A DNA stretch of 64,000 bases from NCBI RefSeq assembly GCF_034661175.1, contig NZ_CP141058.1, positions 2,294,001 through 2,358,000 of the forward strand, in the 5' to 3' direction. The notes beneath the pieces are model-generated. The model made no database searches. It saw nothing but the letters and a program-made list of their open reading frames with translations, and was not told the origin of the DNA. Each line of letters opens with the position of its first letter. Position 1 is the first letter of the stretch. Position numbers and translations under genes: made by a program. The stretch is from Nocardioides renjunii. Lineage in GTDB: Bacteria > Actinomycetota > Actinomycetes > Propionibacteriales > Nocardioidaceae. Positions 37,201 through 45,782 of the stretch are shown here, in pieces.

Positions 37201-40200
37201 CGCCACCCCGAACCCGTGCACGGTCGCCGCGGGCAACGTCGTCACCTGCGAGCTGGGGGCCGTGGCGCCCGGCTCCGTCGTCGTCACGCTCACGGGCGGG
37301 GTGCCCGCCGGCTTCACCGGCTCGCTCGGCAACACCGCCACCGTCGCCTCCCCCACCGACACCACCCCGGGCAACAACAGCGCCTCGGTCAGCACCGGTA
37401 CGGCGCCGAGCGCGGACGTGTCGGTGACCAAGTCGCTGGCCCCCGCCGCACCGGTCCCGGGCGAGGAGGTCGCCTACACCGTCGTCGTCACCAACAACGG
37501 ACCCTCCGTCGCCCGCGGGGTCGTCGTCCGCGACGACGTCGCGGACGCCCTCACCGGCCTCACCGCCACCACCGGCGCACCGTCGAACCCGTGCACCGTC
37601 GTCGCCGGCAACGAGGTCACCTGCGAGCTCGGCGACCTCCCGGCCACCGGTCCCGGCGCCACCGTGACCATCACCATCCGCGGCGACCTGCCCGCCGGCT
37701 TCACCGGCGACCTCGACAACACCGCCGCCGTCACCGCCCTCACCCCCGACGGCGACCCCGCCAACAACACCGACACCGCGAACGGCACCGCCGCCCCGAC
37801 CGCCGACGTCTCGGTGACCAAGTCGCTGACCCCCGCCGCACCCGTCCCGGGCGAGGACGTCACCTGGACGGTGGTCGTCGCCAACAACGGTCCGTCCGTC
37901 GCGCGCGACGTCGTGCTCACCGACGACGTGCCGGTCGCCGTCACCGGCGTGACCGCCTCGAGCCAGGTCCCGGACGCGTGCACGGTGTCGGGCAACGAGG
38001 TCAGCTGCGACCTCGGCGACCTGCCCCCGTCGAGCACCACCGTGACGCTGACGGGCCGGCTCGACGCCGACTTCACCGGCACGCTCGCCAACACGGTCAC
38101 CGTCGCCTCGGCCACCCCGGACGCCGACACGGACAACAACACCGCCACCGCGACGGGCACCGCCGCGGCGCGGGCCGACGTGGGGATCACCAAGACGGTG
38201 TCGCCCGCGAACCCGGTCCCCGGCGCGGAGGTCACGTGGACCGTCCTGGTCACCAACACCGGCCCGTCGGTGGCGCGCGACGTCGTCGTGCGCGACGACG
38301 TCGACAACCGCATCACCGGCCTCACCGCCGGCACGGGGTCGAGCCCGAACCCGTGCACGATCACCGCGGGCAACGACGTCACGTGCGACCTCGGCGACCT
38401 GCTGCCCAGCACCTCGCCCGTCGTCATCACCCTGACCGGACAGGTGCCCGCGGGCTTCACCGGCCCGCTGAGCAACACCGCCACGGTGGCCTCCCCCACC
38501 GACGACACTCCCGGCAACAACTCCTCGACCGCCGACCCGACGACCGCACCCGGCGCGGACCTCGAGATCGTGAAGACGGTCTCGCCCGCCACGCCGGTCC
38601 CGGGACGCGACATCACCTGGACCGTCACCGTCACCAACCGAGGCCCGTCGGTGGCCCGCGACGTGGTGGTCACGGACGACGTCGTCGCCGAGCTCACGGG
38701 CGTCACGGCGAGCTCGCCGTGCAGCGTCGGGACCGGCAACCGCGTGTCGTGCGACCTCGGCGATCTCGACGTGGGCGGCGCCGCCTCCACCATCACGGTC
38801 ACCATCACCGGTCGCGTGCCCGCCGCGTTCACCGGCGACCTCGACAACACCGCCGAGGTCTCCTCGGCCACGCCGGACGGCGACCTGAGCAACAACAGCG
38901 ACACCGCCCAGGCGACCGTCGCACCCGAGGCCGACGTCTCGGTCACCAAGCAGGTCGCCCCGGCGAGCCCCGTGCCGGGTCGCGACGTGACCTGGACGGT
39001 GGTGGCCACCAACGCCGGCCCGTCGGTCGCTCGCGGCGTCGTCCTGACCGACGACGTCCCCGACCAGCTCACGGGCGTCACCGCGACGACCGGTGCGCCC
39101 GCCACCTGCAGCGTGGCGGCCGGCAACGAGGTCACCTGCGACCTCGGCGTCCTCGCGCCCGCCACGGGCGTCACGGTCACGATCACCGGTCGCGTCCCGG
39201 CCGGGTTCACCGGGGCCTTGGCCAACACCGCAGTGGTGGACGCGGACACGCCAGACCCGGTCCCGGGCAACAACAGCGCCACCGCCAGCAGCGGCACGGC
39301 GCCGAGCGCCGACGTGTCGGTCACCAAGACCGCGACGCCGGCCGACCCCGTGCCCGGCCGGGACACCACCTGGACCGTCGTCGTCGCCAACGCCGGACCG
39401 TCCGTGGCTCGCACCGTCGTCCTGACCGACGACGTACCGGACGAGCTGACCGGCGTCAGCGCCACGACAGGTACGACGACCTGCACGGTGGACCCCGGCA
39501 ACGAGGTCACCTGCCAGCTCGGCGACCTCGCCCCCGGTGAGGACGTCACCGTGAGCATCACCGGCGGCGTCCCCGCCGGTTTCACGGGCGAGCTCGAGAA
39601 CACCGCGGTGGTCGAGGCCGACACTCCCGACCCGGTCCCGGCCAACAACACGGCCACCGCCACCGGCGACGCCGACGCGCGCGCCGACGTGTCGGTCACC
39701 AAGACGGCGACGCCGGCCGACCCGGTGCCGGGCCAGGACACCACGTGGACCGTCGTCGTCGCCAACGCCGGACCGTCCCTCGCCCGCGCCGTGGTCCTGA
39801 CCGACGACGTGCCCGACGAGCTGACCGACGTCACCGCCACGACCAGCGCCACCGCCACCTGTGAGGTGGACCCTGGCAACGAGGTCACCTGCGGACTCGG
39901 CGACCTGGCCCCCGGCGACGACGTCACCGTCACCATCACCGCGCGACTGCCGTCGGACTACACCGGCGACCTCGCCAACACCGCCGTGGTGGATGCCGGC
40001 ACGGCGGATCCGGACCCCGACAACAACAGCTCCACCGCACGCGGCACGGCGCGCCCACGGGCCGACGTCTCGATCACCAAGACGCTCGACGGCGGACCGC
40101 CGGTGCCGGGCCGGACGGTCACCTGGACCGTCACGGTGGCCAACGCCGGTCCGTCAACCGCTCGCGACGTCGTGGTCACCGACCCGGTGCCCGACGCCGT

Positions 40201-41398
40201 GACGGGAGTGACCGCCGGCGCGCCCTGCACCGTCGCTGCTGGCCTGGTGACCTGCGAGCTGGGCGACGTGCCGTCCGGCAGCACCGAGACGCTCACCGTC
40301 TCGGGAAGGCTGGACGAGGCGTTCACCGGACGTTTGCGGAACACCGCCACGGTGGCGTCCCCGACCGACACCACGCCGGGCGACAACACCGCGACCGCCG
40401 CCGCCGACAGCGCGCCGAGCGCCGACGTGTCCATCACCAAGACGGTGTCACCGGCGACTCCGGTGGCCGGCGAGCAGCTCACCTTCACCCTCGTCGTGCG
40501 CAACGACGGCCCCTCCGCGGCGCGCGACGTGGTGGTCTCCGACCGCCTCGACGAGGTCCTCGGCGAGGCGGCCGCGACCGCGACCGATGGCGGCACCTGC
40601 CGCATCGAGGGCCCCGAGGTCACCTGCACGCTGCCGACCCTCGGCACCGGCCGATCCGCCACGGTCACCGTCACGGCGACGGTCGACCCGGCGCACACCG
40701 GTGCGGTGAGCAACACGGCGAGCGTCACTGCGGCCACGCCGGACCCCGACGGGACGGACAACAGCGCCACGGTCACCGCGACGGTCGGCACGGGCACCGG
40801 TCTCACGATCGAGAAGTCCGCCTCCTCCCGCACCGTCGACGCGGGCGAGCGGGTCACCTACACGATCACCGTGGGCAACCGCGGCCCGTCGGCGGCCCCC
40901 GACGTCCGGGTCGTCGACGAGCTCGACGAGGACCTGACCGTCGTCTCGGCCCGCATCACCGCCGGTGAGGGCGAGGTCACCACGACCGCGCGCCGGCTCA
41001 CCGCCGTGTTCCCGGCCCTGCGGCCCCGGACCGAGGGAGTCGTACGCCTCGTCGCGCGGATCGACGCCGACGCCTCCGGCCGGGTGCCCAACACCGCGGT
41101 CGCCACGACCTCCGCCACGGGGGGCGGGACGGTCGAGGTGCAGGACCAGGCGGTCGTCGAGGTCCTCGCCGACGAGGGCGGCGGCGGTGACGACGGGGAC
41201 ACCGGTGGCAGCGACGGCGGCGACGGCGGCGACGAGGTTGCTGACGACACCGGTGGCGGCGGCCTGCTGCCGGACACCGGCCTGCCGGCCGGCGTGGTCC
41301 CGCTGACGGCGCTCAGCCTTCTGCTGCTGGCCCTCGGCCTCTGGCTGGTGCGCCGCTCGCGCGTCGACGGTGGACGGGGTCCGAGCTCGCGCGGGTGA
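31283..41398 (+). CDS. Giant wall-anchored DUF11-repeat surface protein
   Basis: 3371 residues. A signal peptide (about 1-40, ending DRADAA) leads into a 350-residue N-terminal domain (LYAGLFWGGARTAG, FSGYATVVSNET). About 23 DUF11 repeats of roughly 125 residues follow, each opening like ADVSVTK...PVPG...TWTV..NAGPS and ending NN(S/T)A. Repeats about 12-21 are much more alike than the first ten, which suggests later expansion. The end has a Gly/Asp-rich linker, LPDTG (3329-3333), a membrane helix and a basic tail: a sortase signal. DUF11 repeats form long beta-sandwich stalks, so an adhesin or surface fibre is likely. AAGGA precedes ATG 31283. No sortase gene is in the window. Confidence 0.9.
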   Translation: MLGARTPVSSWLRIGASLLLVAVSLALAVVLPADRADAAVIRPFTEVFSTQTNGSIQVTGNSVLSCGTATGCAQALSGATASSNNNFTMVPLDTDADPSTTRSSSANLAIPPGARVLYAGLFWGGARTAGTSGVAASGTVGNIRFRVPGSASYQTVAAQQVDNQTTSGTLDYSAYSNVTDLVRGAGPGTYWGADIVAATGVDRYAGWSLVVAVEDPAAPLRDLTVFSGYATVVSNETVDTTISGFLAPPTGAVGARFGGVTYEGDAGITGDYFQVGTSRLADAQSPSANFFGSRITNGGANLTNRTPASLNNLGIDAKVVDAPGTIPNGATSANLRFASTGDFYYPAALTTQIDLYAPTIQGSKSVTNLSGNTPAKVGDVLEYSVTFSNTGEDAATNAVVTDPIPAGTSFVPGSLRVTAGANQGAKTDAAGDDQGEFVAASRTVRLRVGTGATATVGGRLAPSATTTAAFRVRVDTAGAGTTLRNSAALAYRAETIGRDYTYTTAEVATPVAAEADVSLTKSAAPEPVLAGNQVTYALTARNAGPNAAAGVQVVDTLPEGVVLVSSNPSTGTCSFSSPTLTCGLGALASGATATVSVVVRVPPGSAATALTNVARISAATSDPNPGNNSASATTTVLRQADLGLTKSASPTDPVPGTAVTYTLVATNDGASRAADVTITDTLPATLAVRSATTDRGTCEVTGSQVSCTAAGLDPGESATVTVVADVPSGATSVPLTNNARVGSTTPDPDSSNNAATVTVTPQAPRADLVVTKEAVTSPVVAGRGVQYVVTVRNDGPSDAAAVTLDDQAPASLSGVAATPTAGSCTVSAAGRVQCDLGTLAAGRSVEVAVNAQLDAGATGTLVNSATATSPTADPAPGNNTGTSSVPVTTSADLSVTKSATPVPVLAGNVATYSVVVTNDGPSIARSVTVVDPVPAPLTYVGSSTTQGTCATSGTPTTVTCAVGDIPVGGSVTVTVRAGTPQDGSGQGVTNTASASSPTPDPVAGNNSAAFTLPTAAQADVELTKTVTPSPVVAGQTVTYRIVARNTGPSAANGVTVTDTIGARVTGVVATSPTTGASCAATSGNNVSCTVATLASGAELVVEVTGTVAPGAAAGALTNDARVTSATPTDPSLDNNTASATTEVVRSADLSVTKSGTSTLAAGREGEWTLLVSNDGPSTATDVRLTDSLPTGVTFAGATGATCTVDGGVVTCPLGDLAPGASTTVTVRGTVDSGVVAGTELVDTGSVSSTTSDPAPANNTDDHTTTVTEVTDVRVAKSAQSDSFVPGAEGVYLVDVTTDGPSDARDVVVTDTLDASLDVLEATFDGGTCTVVGQLVTCRRDLLPAGATAQARIRVSVDPDRSTPVTNVAEVTSSTDTGTGGNNRSETTTPVTPSADLAIVKTASATEVAAGEGVTYTLTVVNNGPSLAADTVVADVLPAGIVPAAATASAGSCTISGQVVACDLGDVEPGAPVTIVVVGGTGPGAAAGARANQAEVSSATADPVPANNTSQVTVDVVTEADVQVTKTANGDSLVPGGAVSWSIVVNNAGPSTARGIVVTDTVPAAVTVTSAFHGTATPCTVSGQQVTCDLGDRTPGQRVVTIVGTLASSYAGATLANTVQVSATTPDPVPGNNTATATSPITRITDLEIIKTIDDPTPVAGQRITYTLSTYNNGPSDALDVDFIDQLPSGLTDVVVRRPTLEGQPATAECELRQPVNAGTVDNPAAATVFCSGPVFRSGLPARVIGYVDATIAPGFTGALTNSARISSETIDRDAENNEDSVTTQVGTSADLSVTKTVAPERPVPGADVTWTVTVANAGPSVARQVLLTDDVADAVTGLTATAAGRPGACTVAAGNAVTCDLGDLAASGTGSQAVVTLSGRLPADYTGALDNTATVTSPTDDPVPGNNSDTAESTVLAQADVSITKAVAPNPPVPGQDVTWTVTVANAGPSVARDVVVADDVDDAITGLTATTGATPNPCTVAAGNVVTCELGAVAPGSVVVTLTGGVPAGFTGSLGNTATVASPTDTTPGNNSASVSTGTAPSADVSVTKSLAPAAPVPGEEVAYTVVVTNNGPSVARGVVVRDDVADALTGLTATTGAPSNPCTVVAGNEVTCELGDLPATGPGATVTITIRGDLPAGFTGDLDNTAAVTALTPDGDPANNTDTANGTAAPTADVSVTKSLTPAAPVPGEDVTWTVVVANNGPSVARDVVLTDDVPVAVTGVTASSQVPDACTVSGNEVSCDLGDLPPSSTTVTLTGRLDADFTGTLANTVTVASATPDADTDNNTATATGTAAARADVGITKTVSPANPVPGAEVTWTVLVTNTGPSVARDVVVRDDVDNRITGLTAGTGSSPNPCTITAGNDVTCDLGDLLPSTSPVVITLTGQVPAGFTGPLSNTATVASPTDDTPGNNSSTADPTTAPGADLEIVKTVSPATPVPGRDITWTVTVTNRGPSVARDVVVTDDVVAELTGVTASSPCSVGTGNRVSCDLGDLDVGGAASTITVTITGRVPAAFTGDLDNTAEVSSATPDGDLSNNSDTAQATVAPEADVSVTKQVAPASPVPGRDVTWTVVATNAGPSVARGVVLTDDVPDQLTGVTATTGAPATCSVAAGNEVTCDLGVLAPATGVTVTITGRVPAGFTGALANTAVVDADTPDPVPGNNSATASSGTAPSADVSVTKTATPADPVPGRDTTWTVVVANAGPSVARTVVLTDDVPDELTGVSATTGTTTCTVDPGNEVTCQLGDLAPGEDVTVSITGGVPAGFTGELENTAVVEADTPDPVPANNTATATGDADARADVSVTKTATPADPVPGQDTTWTVVVANAGPSLARAVVLTDDVPDELTDVTATTSATATCEVDPGNEVTCGLGDLAPGDDVTVTITARLPSDYTGDLANTAVVDAGTADPDPDNNSSTARGTARPRADVSITKTLDGGPPVPGRTVTWTVTVANAGPSTARDVVVTDPVPDAVTGVTAGAPCTVAAGLVTCELGDVPSGSTETLTVSGRLDEAFTGRLRNTATVASPTDTTPGDNTATAAADSAPSADVSITKTVSPATPVAGEQLTFTLVVRNDGPSAARDVVVSDRLDEVLGEAAATATDGGTCRIEGPEVTCTLPTLGTGRSATVTVTATVDPAHTGAVSNTASVTAATPDPDGTDNSATVTATVGTGTGLTIEKSASSRTVDAGERVTYTITVGNRGPSAAPDVRVVDELDEDLTVVSARITAGEGEVTTTARRLTAVFPALRPRTEGVVRLVARIDADASGRVPNTAVATTSATGGGTVEVQDQAVVEVLADEGGGGDDGDTGGSDGGDGGDEVADDTGGGGLLPDTGLPAGVVPLTALSLLLLALGLWLVRRSRVDGGRGPSSRG

Positions 41399-41497
41399 GG
41401 GACTGGCGCCGCTCGCACACTGCGGACCGGGCTCCGACGCGCACCGGCGCCGAACGTCACCGACGCGAAAGATCTCATCCTTTCGTCGCCTACCGGC

Positions 41498-41537
41498 GTT
41501 ACCTTCGCGTGGCTCGCGCGTTGATCTGGTAACAATC
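41498..41537 (+). promoter_or_regulatory. Inverted GTTACC/GGTAAC pair before the TSP3 gene
   Basis: GTTACC at 41498-41503 and GGTAAC at 41528-41533 form an inverted pair with a 24-base gap. The right half extends to GTAACAATC, the complement of GATTGTTAC found ahead of the giant surface-protein gene, hinting at shared control. Confidence 0.35.
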
Positions 41538-41601
41538 CGTGTGCCAACCATGGGGCCCTCGCGGCCCCGCCGCTCAGCATCATCATTCCGAGGGGGAACA
41601 G

Positions 41602-43536
41602 ATGCACCCGAACGACCACCGCCGGCAGTTCCGCCGGCCCCCACGTTCGTCCCGGTCGGCTGCAGCCGCCCTGGCCGTCGTCCTGCCCGTCTCCGTCCTC
41701 GCACTGGCTCAGGCGCCGGCGTCGGCCGCGCCGCTGCCGGCGGACTACTCGGGCAGCGCCAGTGCCCAGCTGCTCGACCTCGACGTGGCCCTCGTCGGCC
41801 AGTCGCTGGCGGGACTCCAGGTCGGTGACAGCGCTGCCTCGGCCATCAGCGACGTCGACGGCACCAGCGGCTCGTCCGCGACCTCGGCCAACATCGCGGC
41901 CGCAGTCGCGGGGCAGAACCTTCCGCTCAACCGCATCACTGCCGACCAGGCCCCTTTCGACGCTGATTCCCAGACGGTGGTGCCACTCAACCTGCAGCCC
42001 CTCCTGGGCCTCGGAGCGATCACGGGCGACGTCTCGTCCAGCTGGGCCGGCACCAACCAGTGCGTCCAGGCGAACGGCGGCGTACGCCCGCTCGCGACCT
42101 CGCAGACCACCCTTGCCGGTGGCACCGTCGCTCAGGTCCTCGGCAGCTCGGTCGTCACCGTGGAGGCGTCCGACACGACCACCACCACGGCGCTCGTCGA
42201 CGACGGGGCCGGCGGTGCCGACGTCGTCTCCCGCGCCACCACCACTGTCGGCGACGTCGTGCTCTTCGGCGGACAGGTACGCGTCGAGGTCACCAACGAC
42301 GTCGTCCTGGAGGCCCGCTCGGACGGCACCACCGGCACCGCCGGCTTCGTCACTCCCCCGACCATCGTCGCCACCGTCGGCTCGCAGCAGGTGCCGATCC
42401 CGCTGAACGGCAACCCCGTCAACATCGGCGCGCCCGGCAACCCGCTGCTCCGAGCGACCATCCGCGCCTTCAACCCGACCGCGCAGTCCACGGGCGCCAC
42501 CGGCCGGGCCACCCTCGACGCGCTGTTCAGCATCGACCTCGAGGTCCTGCCCGTCATCCCCGGCGCGACTCTCGCCGACGTGTCGCTGGCGGTCGCTCCC
42601 ATGGCTGCGTCCGCCACCGCACCCGCCGGTGGCGTCGAGTGCGACGGCGGCCCGTCCTCCGGGTCCATCGCGCCCCCGGCGATCACGTCGCCCGCGGCGA
42701 ACGCGTCGGTCACCGACTCCACGCCGGCGGTCTCCGGCACCGGATCGCCCGGCGCCACCGTGACAGTGCGCGAGGGCGGTACGACGCTGTGCACCACGAC
42801 CGTGGCGCCCAACGGGTCGTGGACGTGCTCCCCCACGACGCCTCTCGGTGCCGGTCCCCACACCATCACCGCGACGCAGAGCCAGGGCGGCACCACGAGC
42901 ACTGCGGCCCAGGTCACCTTCACCGTCGTCCCCGACACCAGCGACTCCGACGGCGACGGCGTGCCGAACAACGAGGAGGTCGCCAACGGCTCGGACCCCA
43001 ACAATCCCGACTCCGACGGTGACGGCCTCACCGACGGCGACGAGGTCAACGTCCACGGCACCAACCCGACCGTGAAGGACACCGATGCCGACGGCCTCAC
43101 CGATGGTCAGGAGGTCACCGGTGTCACGATCCGCGAGCGCTTCGAGGTCTGCGGCACGAAGGCCCGCACGTCGATCACGGTGAAGCCCGACCCGCTGCGC
43201 AAGGACACCGACAAGGACGGGCTGAGCGACGGCAAGGAGGTCAAGGGCGTCAAGGTGAAGCAGAAGGTGCGGATCCCCCAGGGCCGCAGCATCAAGATCG
43301 GGCTCACCCGCACCAACCCGACGAAGAAGGACACCGACCGCGACGGCTTGAAGGACAAGGTGGAGCTCAAGGGCACCGCCAACAAGCGGTTCAGGAAGGC
43401 CAAGACTGACCCCAGCAAGTGCGACACCGACCAGGGTGGCGTCTCGGACGGAGCCGAGGTGAAGGCCAGGTCCAACCCGGCCGACATCAGGTCCACCCCG
43501 CGCAACCCCCGAGGACGCGCGAACGCCGCAGGCTGA
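41602..43536 (+). CDS. Secreted thrombospondin type-3 repeat protein
   Basis: 644 residues. A signal peptide (about 1-45, QAPASAAPLPAD) is followed by a 320-residue beta-rich domain of unknown family, one Ig-like domain (about 360-440, PAITSPAANASVTDSTPAVSG) and six calcium-binding type-3 repeats from residue 448 (DSDGDGVPN) to about 620 (DTDQGGVSDGAE). The aspartate spacing D-x-D-x-D-G is clear in the first repeats and weaker in the last. No anchor is seen. It follows the giant DUF11 gene by 203 bases and may interact with it at the surface; a strong terminator follows. Confidence 0.85.
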   Translation: MHPNDHRRQFRRPPRSSRSAAAALAVVLPVSVLALAQAPASAAPLPADYSGSASAQLLDLDVALVGQSLAGLQVGDSAASAISDVDGTSGSSATSANIAAAVAGQNLPLNRITADQAPFDADSQTVVPLNLQPLLGLGAITGDVSSSWAGTNQCVQANGGVRPLATSQTTLAGGTVAQVLGSSVVTVEASDTTTTTALVDDGAGGADVVSRATTTVGDVVLFGGQVRVEVTNDVVLEARSDGTTGTAGFVTPPTIVATVGSQQVPIPLNGNPVNIGAPGNPLLRATIRAFNPTAQSTGATGRATLDALFSIDLEVLPVIPGATLADVSLAVAPMAASATAPAGGVECDGGPSSGSIAPPAITSPAANASVTDSTPAVSGTGSPGATVTVREGGTTLCTTTVAPNGSWTCSPTTPLGAGPHTITATQSQGGTTSTAAQVTFTVVPDTSDSDGDGVPNNEEVANGSDPNNPDSDGDGLTDGDEVNVHGTNPTVKDTDADGLTDGQEVTGVTIRERFEVCGTKARTSITVKPDPLRKDTDKDGLSDGKEVKGVKVKQKVRIPQGRSIKIGLTRTNPTKKDTDRDGLKDKVELKGTANKRFRKAKTDPSKCDTDQGGVSDGAEVKARSNPADIRSTPRNPRGRANAAG

Positions 43537-43569
43537 TTCCCCACGGATCGGCTGACGTCGCGCGCAGAG

Positions 43570-43614
43570 GTGCCGTCGCACCGGGCAGCTACCCCCCGCC
43601 CGGTGCGACGGCAC
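43570..43614 (+). terminator. Strong hairpin after the TSP3 gene
   Basis: Perfect 17-bp inverted repeat (GTGCCGTCGCACCGGGC and its complement) with an 11-base C-rich loop, 33 bases after the stop; convergent with the next gene. Confidence 0.85.
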
Positions 43615-43672
43615 CACCACATCCGGTGCGACCGGTGGGCGCGCTCGCGAAGTCGACAGGACGACCAGACGG

Positions 43673-43897
43673 CTAGAGAACCGCGCCGCGAGGCGCGACT
43701 TCCACCGCGGCGACGCCCCTCGCGTACAGCACCACGAGACGACCGCCGTGCGTGCAGCGGAGCGCACCTGACTCCTGCGAGAGAGCGTCGACCACGTGAT
43801 CGATCGCCTCGGCCTCACTCACCGCACTGGGGTTGTCGTAGGTGACATCCATGCTGTCGCCGCTCACGAGCCGGACCCGAAGCACAAGCTCTTCCAT
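43673..43897 (-). CDS. Small hypothetical protein
   Basis: 74 residues (MEELVLRVRLVSGDSMDVTY, then SEAEAIDHVVDALSQESG). Acidic and mixed alpha/beta, it resembles small proteins of about 70 residues that begin with a beta hairpin and a single helix; no family recognised. ATG 43897 has GAGG close upstream; GTG 43906 is an alternative. It lies 49 bases after the next minus-strand gene and may be co-transcribed with it. Confidence 0.6.
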   Translation of the reverse strand: MEELVLRVRLVSGDSMDVTYDNPSAVSEAEAIDHVVDALSQESGALRCTHGGRLVVLYARGVAAVEVAPRGAVL

Positions 43898-43946
43898 GCC
43901 TCGCACACTAGGCGCGAGCGACCCCTTCGGGCGAGACGCAGCTGGG

Positions 43947-44363
43947 TCAGCCGGCGAGGGCGCGCTCGATCTCGGCTACCGCGTCGGTCTCGTTCGGCGA
44001 GGTGTCGTCCGCGGCAGCCGCGACGTCCTTCGCCGACTGGACCACCACGCGCTTGTACTCGTCGACGAGCTCCGGGGCCTTCGCGCTCAGGATGCCGACC
44101 GCCTGCTTGAGGAGCTCGAGGGTGCGTGCCTTCACGTCGTCCCTGCCCCCGGATGGCATCTCCGGCAGTCCCCCGGTGACCAGCTTCTGCACCTCGGGCG
44201 AAGCCGTCTTGACCGCCTTGCTGCCCGCGAACGACTCCTTGAACGTGTCGAAGAATCCCGGTTCCGCCTGGCCGACAAGGGCGCTGGCGCGAAGGGCAGC
44301 TGAGCGGACGGTCTTCTGCTCGTCCTCGGTGAGTGCGGATGTGGGCTGCTGCGGCTCCGTCAT
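43947..44363 (-). CDS. Small helical cytoplasmic protein, unknown function
   Basis: 138 residues, helical and acidic, with TEDEQKTVRSAALRASALVGQAEPGFFDTF near the start. No signal peptide or membrane helix. ATG 44363 follows AGAGGAG. The beginning looks like a stress- or membrane-associated helical protein but no family is recognised. Confidence 0.65.
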   Translation of the reverse strand: MTEPQQPTSALTEDEQKTVRSAALRASALVGQAEPGFFDTFKESFAGSKAVKTASPEVQKLVTGGLPEMPSGGRDDVKARTLELLKQAVGILSAKAPELVDEYKRVVVQSAKDVAAAADDTSPNETDAVAEIERALAG

Positions 44364-44484
44364 GAGTTGCTCCTCTGTCGCTCTGCGAAGTGATCACCCG
44401 ACGTCCTTGTCTACCGCAACCCACGTCAGATGTCGCGGCTCCGTTGCCCGGCAGGCACGCCGGAGCCCTCCCGTGCGCGGCTGG

Positions 44485-44496
44485 TAGAACCGTCTC
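44485..44496 (+). promoter_or_regulatory. Possible -10 box of a leaderless GNAT gene
   Basis: TAGAAC lies exactly 6 bases ahead of ATG 44497 and there is no ribosome site. The last base departs from the usual T, so this is weaker than the similar sites at 17589, 22252, 48152 and 55730. Confidence 0.3.
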
Positions 44497-44973
44497 ATGG
44501 CGTCCACACCAGAACAGGACCTGCGGGTTCGCCCTGTGCGCGACGAGGACTTCGGCCAGTGGCGAGCGCTCTACGGGAAGTACGCCGCGTTCTACGGAGT
44601 GGCGCAGTCAGACGACATGGCTCGGCAGGTGTGGTCATGGCTCTGCGACCCGAGCCACGACGTGAGTGGCCTCGTGGTGGAGGACGACGGCCACACCCTG
44701 GTGGGGCTGGCGCACTTCAGACCGTTCGCTCGGCCGCTGTCGGCCACGATCGGGTGCTTCCTGGACGACCTCTTCGTCGACTCCGCCGTACGCGGCGCAG
44801 GCGCAGCCGACCTCATGCTCACCGAGCTCTCCCGGATCGCCAGCGCCAACAGCTGGAGTGTCGTTCGGTGGATCACCGCGGACGACAACTACCGGGGTCG
44901 CGGGAAGTACGACCAGTACGCATCCCGCACGACCTGGGTCACGTACGACATGGAGCCCGCGCCGCGCGCCTGA
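44497..44973 (+). CDS. GNAT-family N-acetyltransferase
   Basis: 158 residues with the acetyl-CoA binding core: LDDLFVDSAVRGAGAADLML corresponds to motif A (R/Q-x-x-G-x-G/A). The N-terminal part has RPVRDEDFGQWRALYGKYAAFY. Acceptor unknown. It overlaps no other gene; the SDR gene follows after 38 bases. Confidence 0.85.
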   Translation: MASTPEQDLRVRPVRDEDFGQWRALYGKYAAFYGVAQSDDMARQVWSWLCDPSHDVSGLVVEDDGHTLVGLAHFRPFARPLSATIGCFLDDLFVDSAVRGAGAADLMLTELSRIASANSWSVVRWITADDNYRGRGKYDQYASRTTWVTYDMEPAPRA

Positions 44974-45011
44974 CCGGGAAGACCCTCGGCACCTGCGCGG
45001 TTGAGCACGTC

Positions 45012-45782
45012 ATGACCTCCAACACCTATGACTTCCACGGTCGCACCGTCCTTGTCACCGGCGGCGGTACCGGCATCGGCCGCGCGATCGCGGAAGCATT
45101 CATCGCGAACGGGGCGAACGTTGCCATCAGCGGTCGCCGGCGCGAGAAGCTCGACGAGGTCCTGACCGGACACCCCGCCGACCGCACGCTGGCCGTCGAG
45201 GCCGACGTCGCCGACGACGCCTCGGCGGCCGCCATGGTGCGGGCCGTGGTGGACCGCTTCGGGTCGCTCGATGTCGTCGTCAACAACGCCGCGGCGTACA
45301 CGAACGGCGCCTTCGACGAGCTCGCCCTCGAGGACTGGCAGGCGATCCGTGCGACCAACATCGACGGGTTCGTGCACGTCGCCCGCCACGCGCTGCCTGA
45401 GCTGGAGCGCTCGGGCGGCAACCTCGTCGTCGTCGGCTCGGTCTCGGGGCTGCGCGGCGACTGGTCGCAGGCGGCCTACAACGCCACCAAGGCCGCGATC
45501 ATGAACTTCGTGCAGTCGCTCGCCCTCGACTATGGCCCGCGCGGAGTCAGGCTCAACGCCGTGGCCCCCGCCCTCACGATCACCGACCTGACTCGGGCCG
45601 TCGAGGAGGACGACCAGGCGCTGGCCGCGGCCACCAACCGGATTGCTCTGGGTCGTCCCGGGCGGCCCGATGACATCGCGCCGGCGGTGCTGTTCCTGGC
45701 CAGCTCGGACGCCGCCTACATCACGGGCGCCTGGCTGGCCGTCGACGGCGGTACGTCAGCGAGCACGGGTCAGGCGCACTGA
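45012..45782 (+). CDS. Short-chain dehydrogenase/reductase
   Basis: 256 residues, classical SDR. Cofactor motif TGGGTGIG (16-23), NNAAA, catalytic Ser143 in VGSVSG and Tyr156-x3-Lys160 in AYNATKAA, and the C-terminal VDGGTSA. An arginine-rich patch after beta-2 (SGRRREK) favours NADP(H). ATG 45012 has a weak ribosome site. It follows the GNAT gene closely. The substrate is unknown. Confidence 0.88.
   Translation: MTSNTYDFHGRTVLVTGGGTGIGRAIAEAFIANGANVAISGRRREKLDEVLTGHPADRTLAVEADVADDASAAAMVRAVVDRFGSLDVVVNNAAAYTNGAFDELALEDWQAIRATNIDGFVHVARHALPELERSGGNLVVVGSVSGLRGDWSQAAYNATKAAIMNFVQSLALDYGPRGVRLNAVAPALTITDLTRAVEEDDQALAAATNRIALGRPGRPDDIAPAVLFLASSDAAYITGAWLAVDGGTSASTGQAH

Noticed and set aside
36406..39540. 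Second long plus-strand frame inside the giant gene
   Set aside because: Arg/His-rich shadow in the +1 phase; repeats mirror the true frame.
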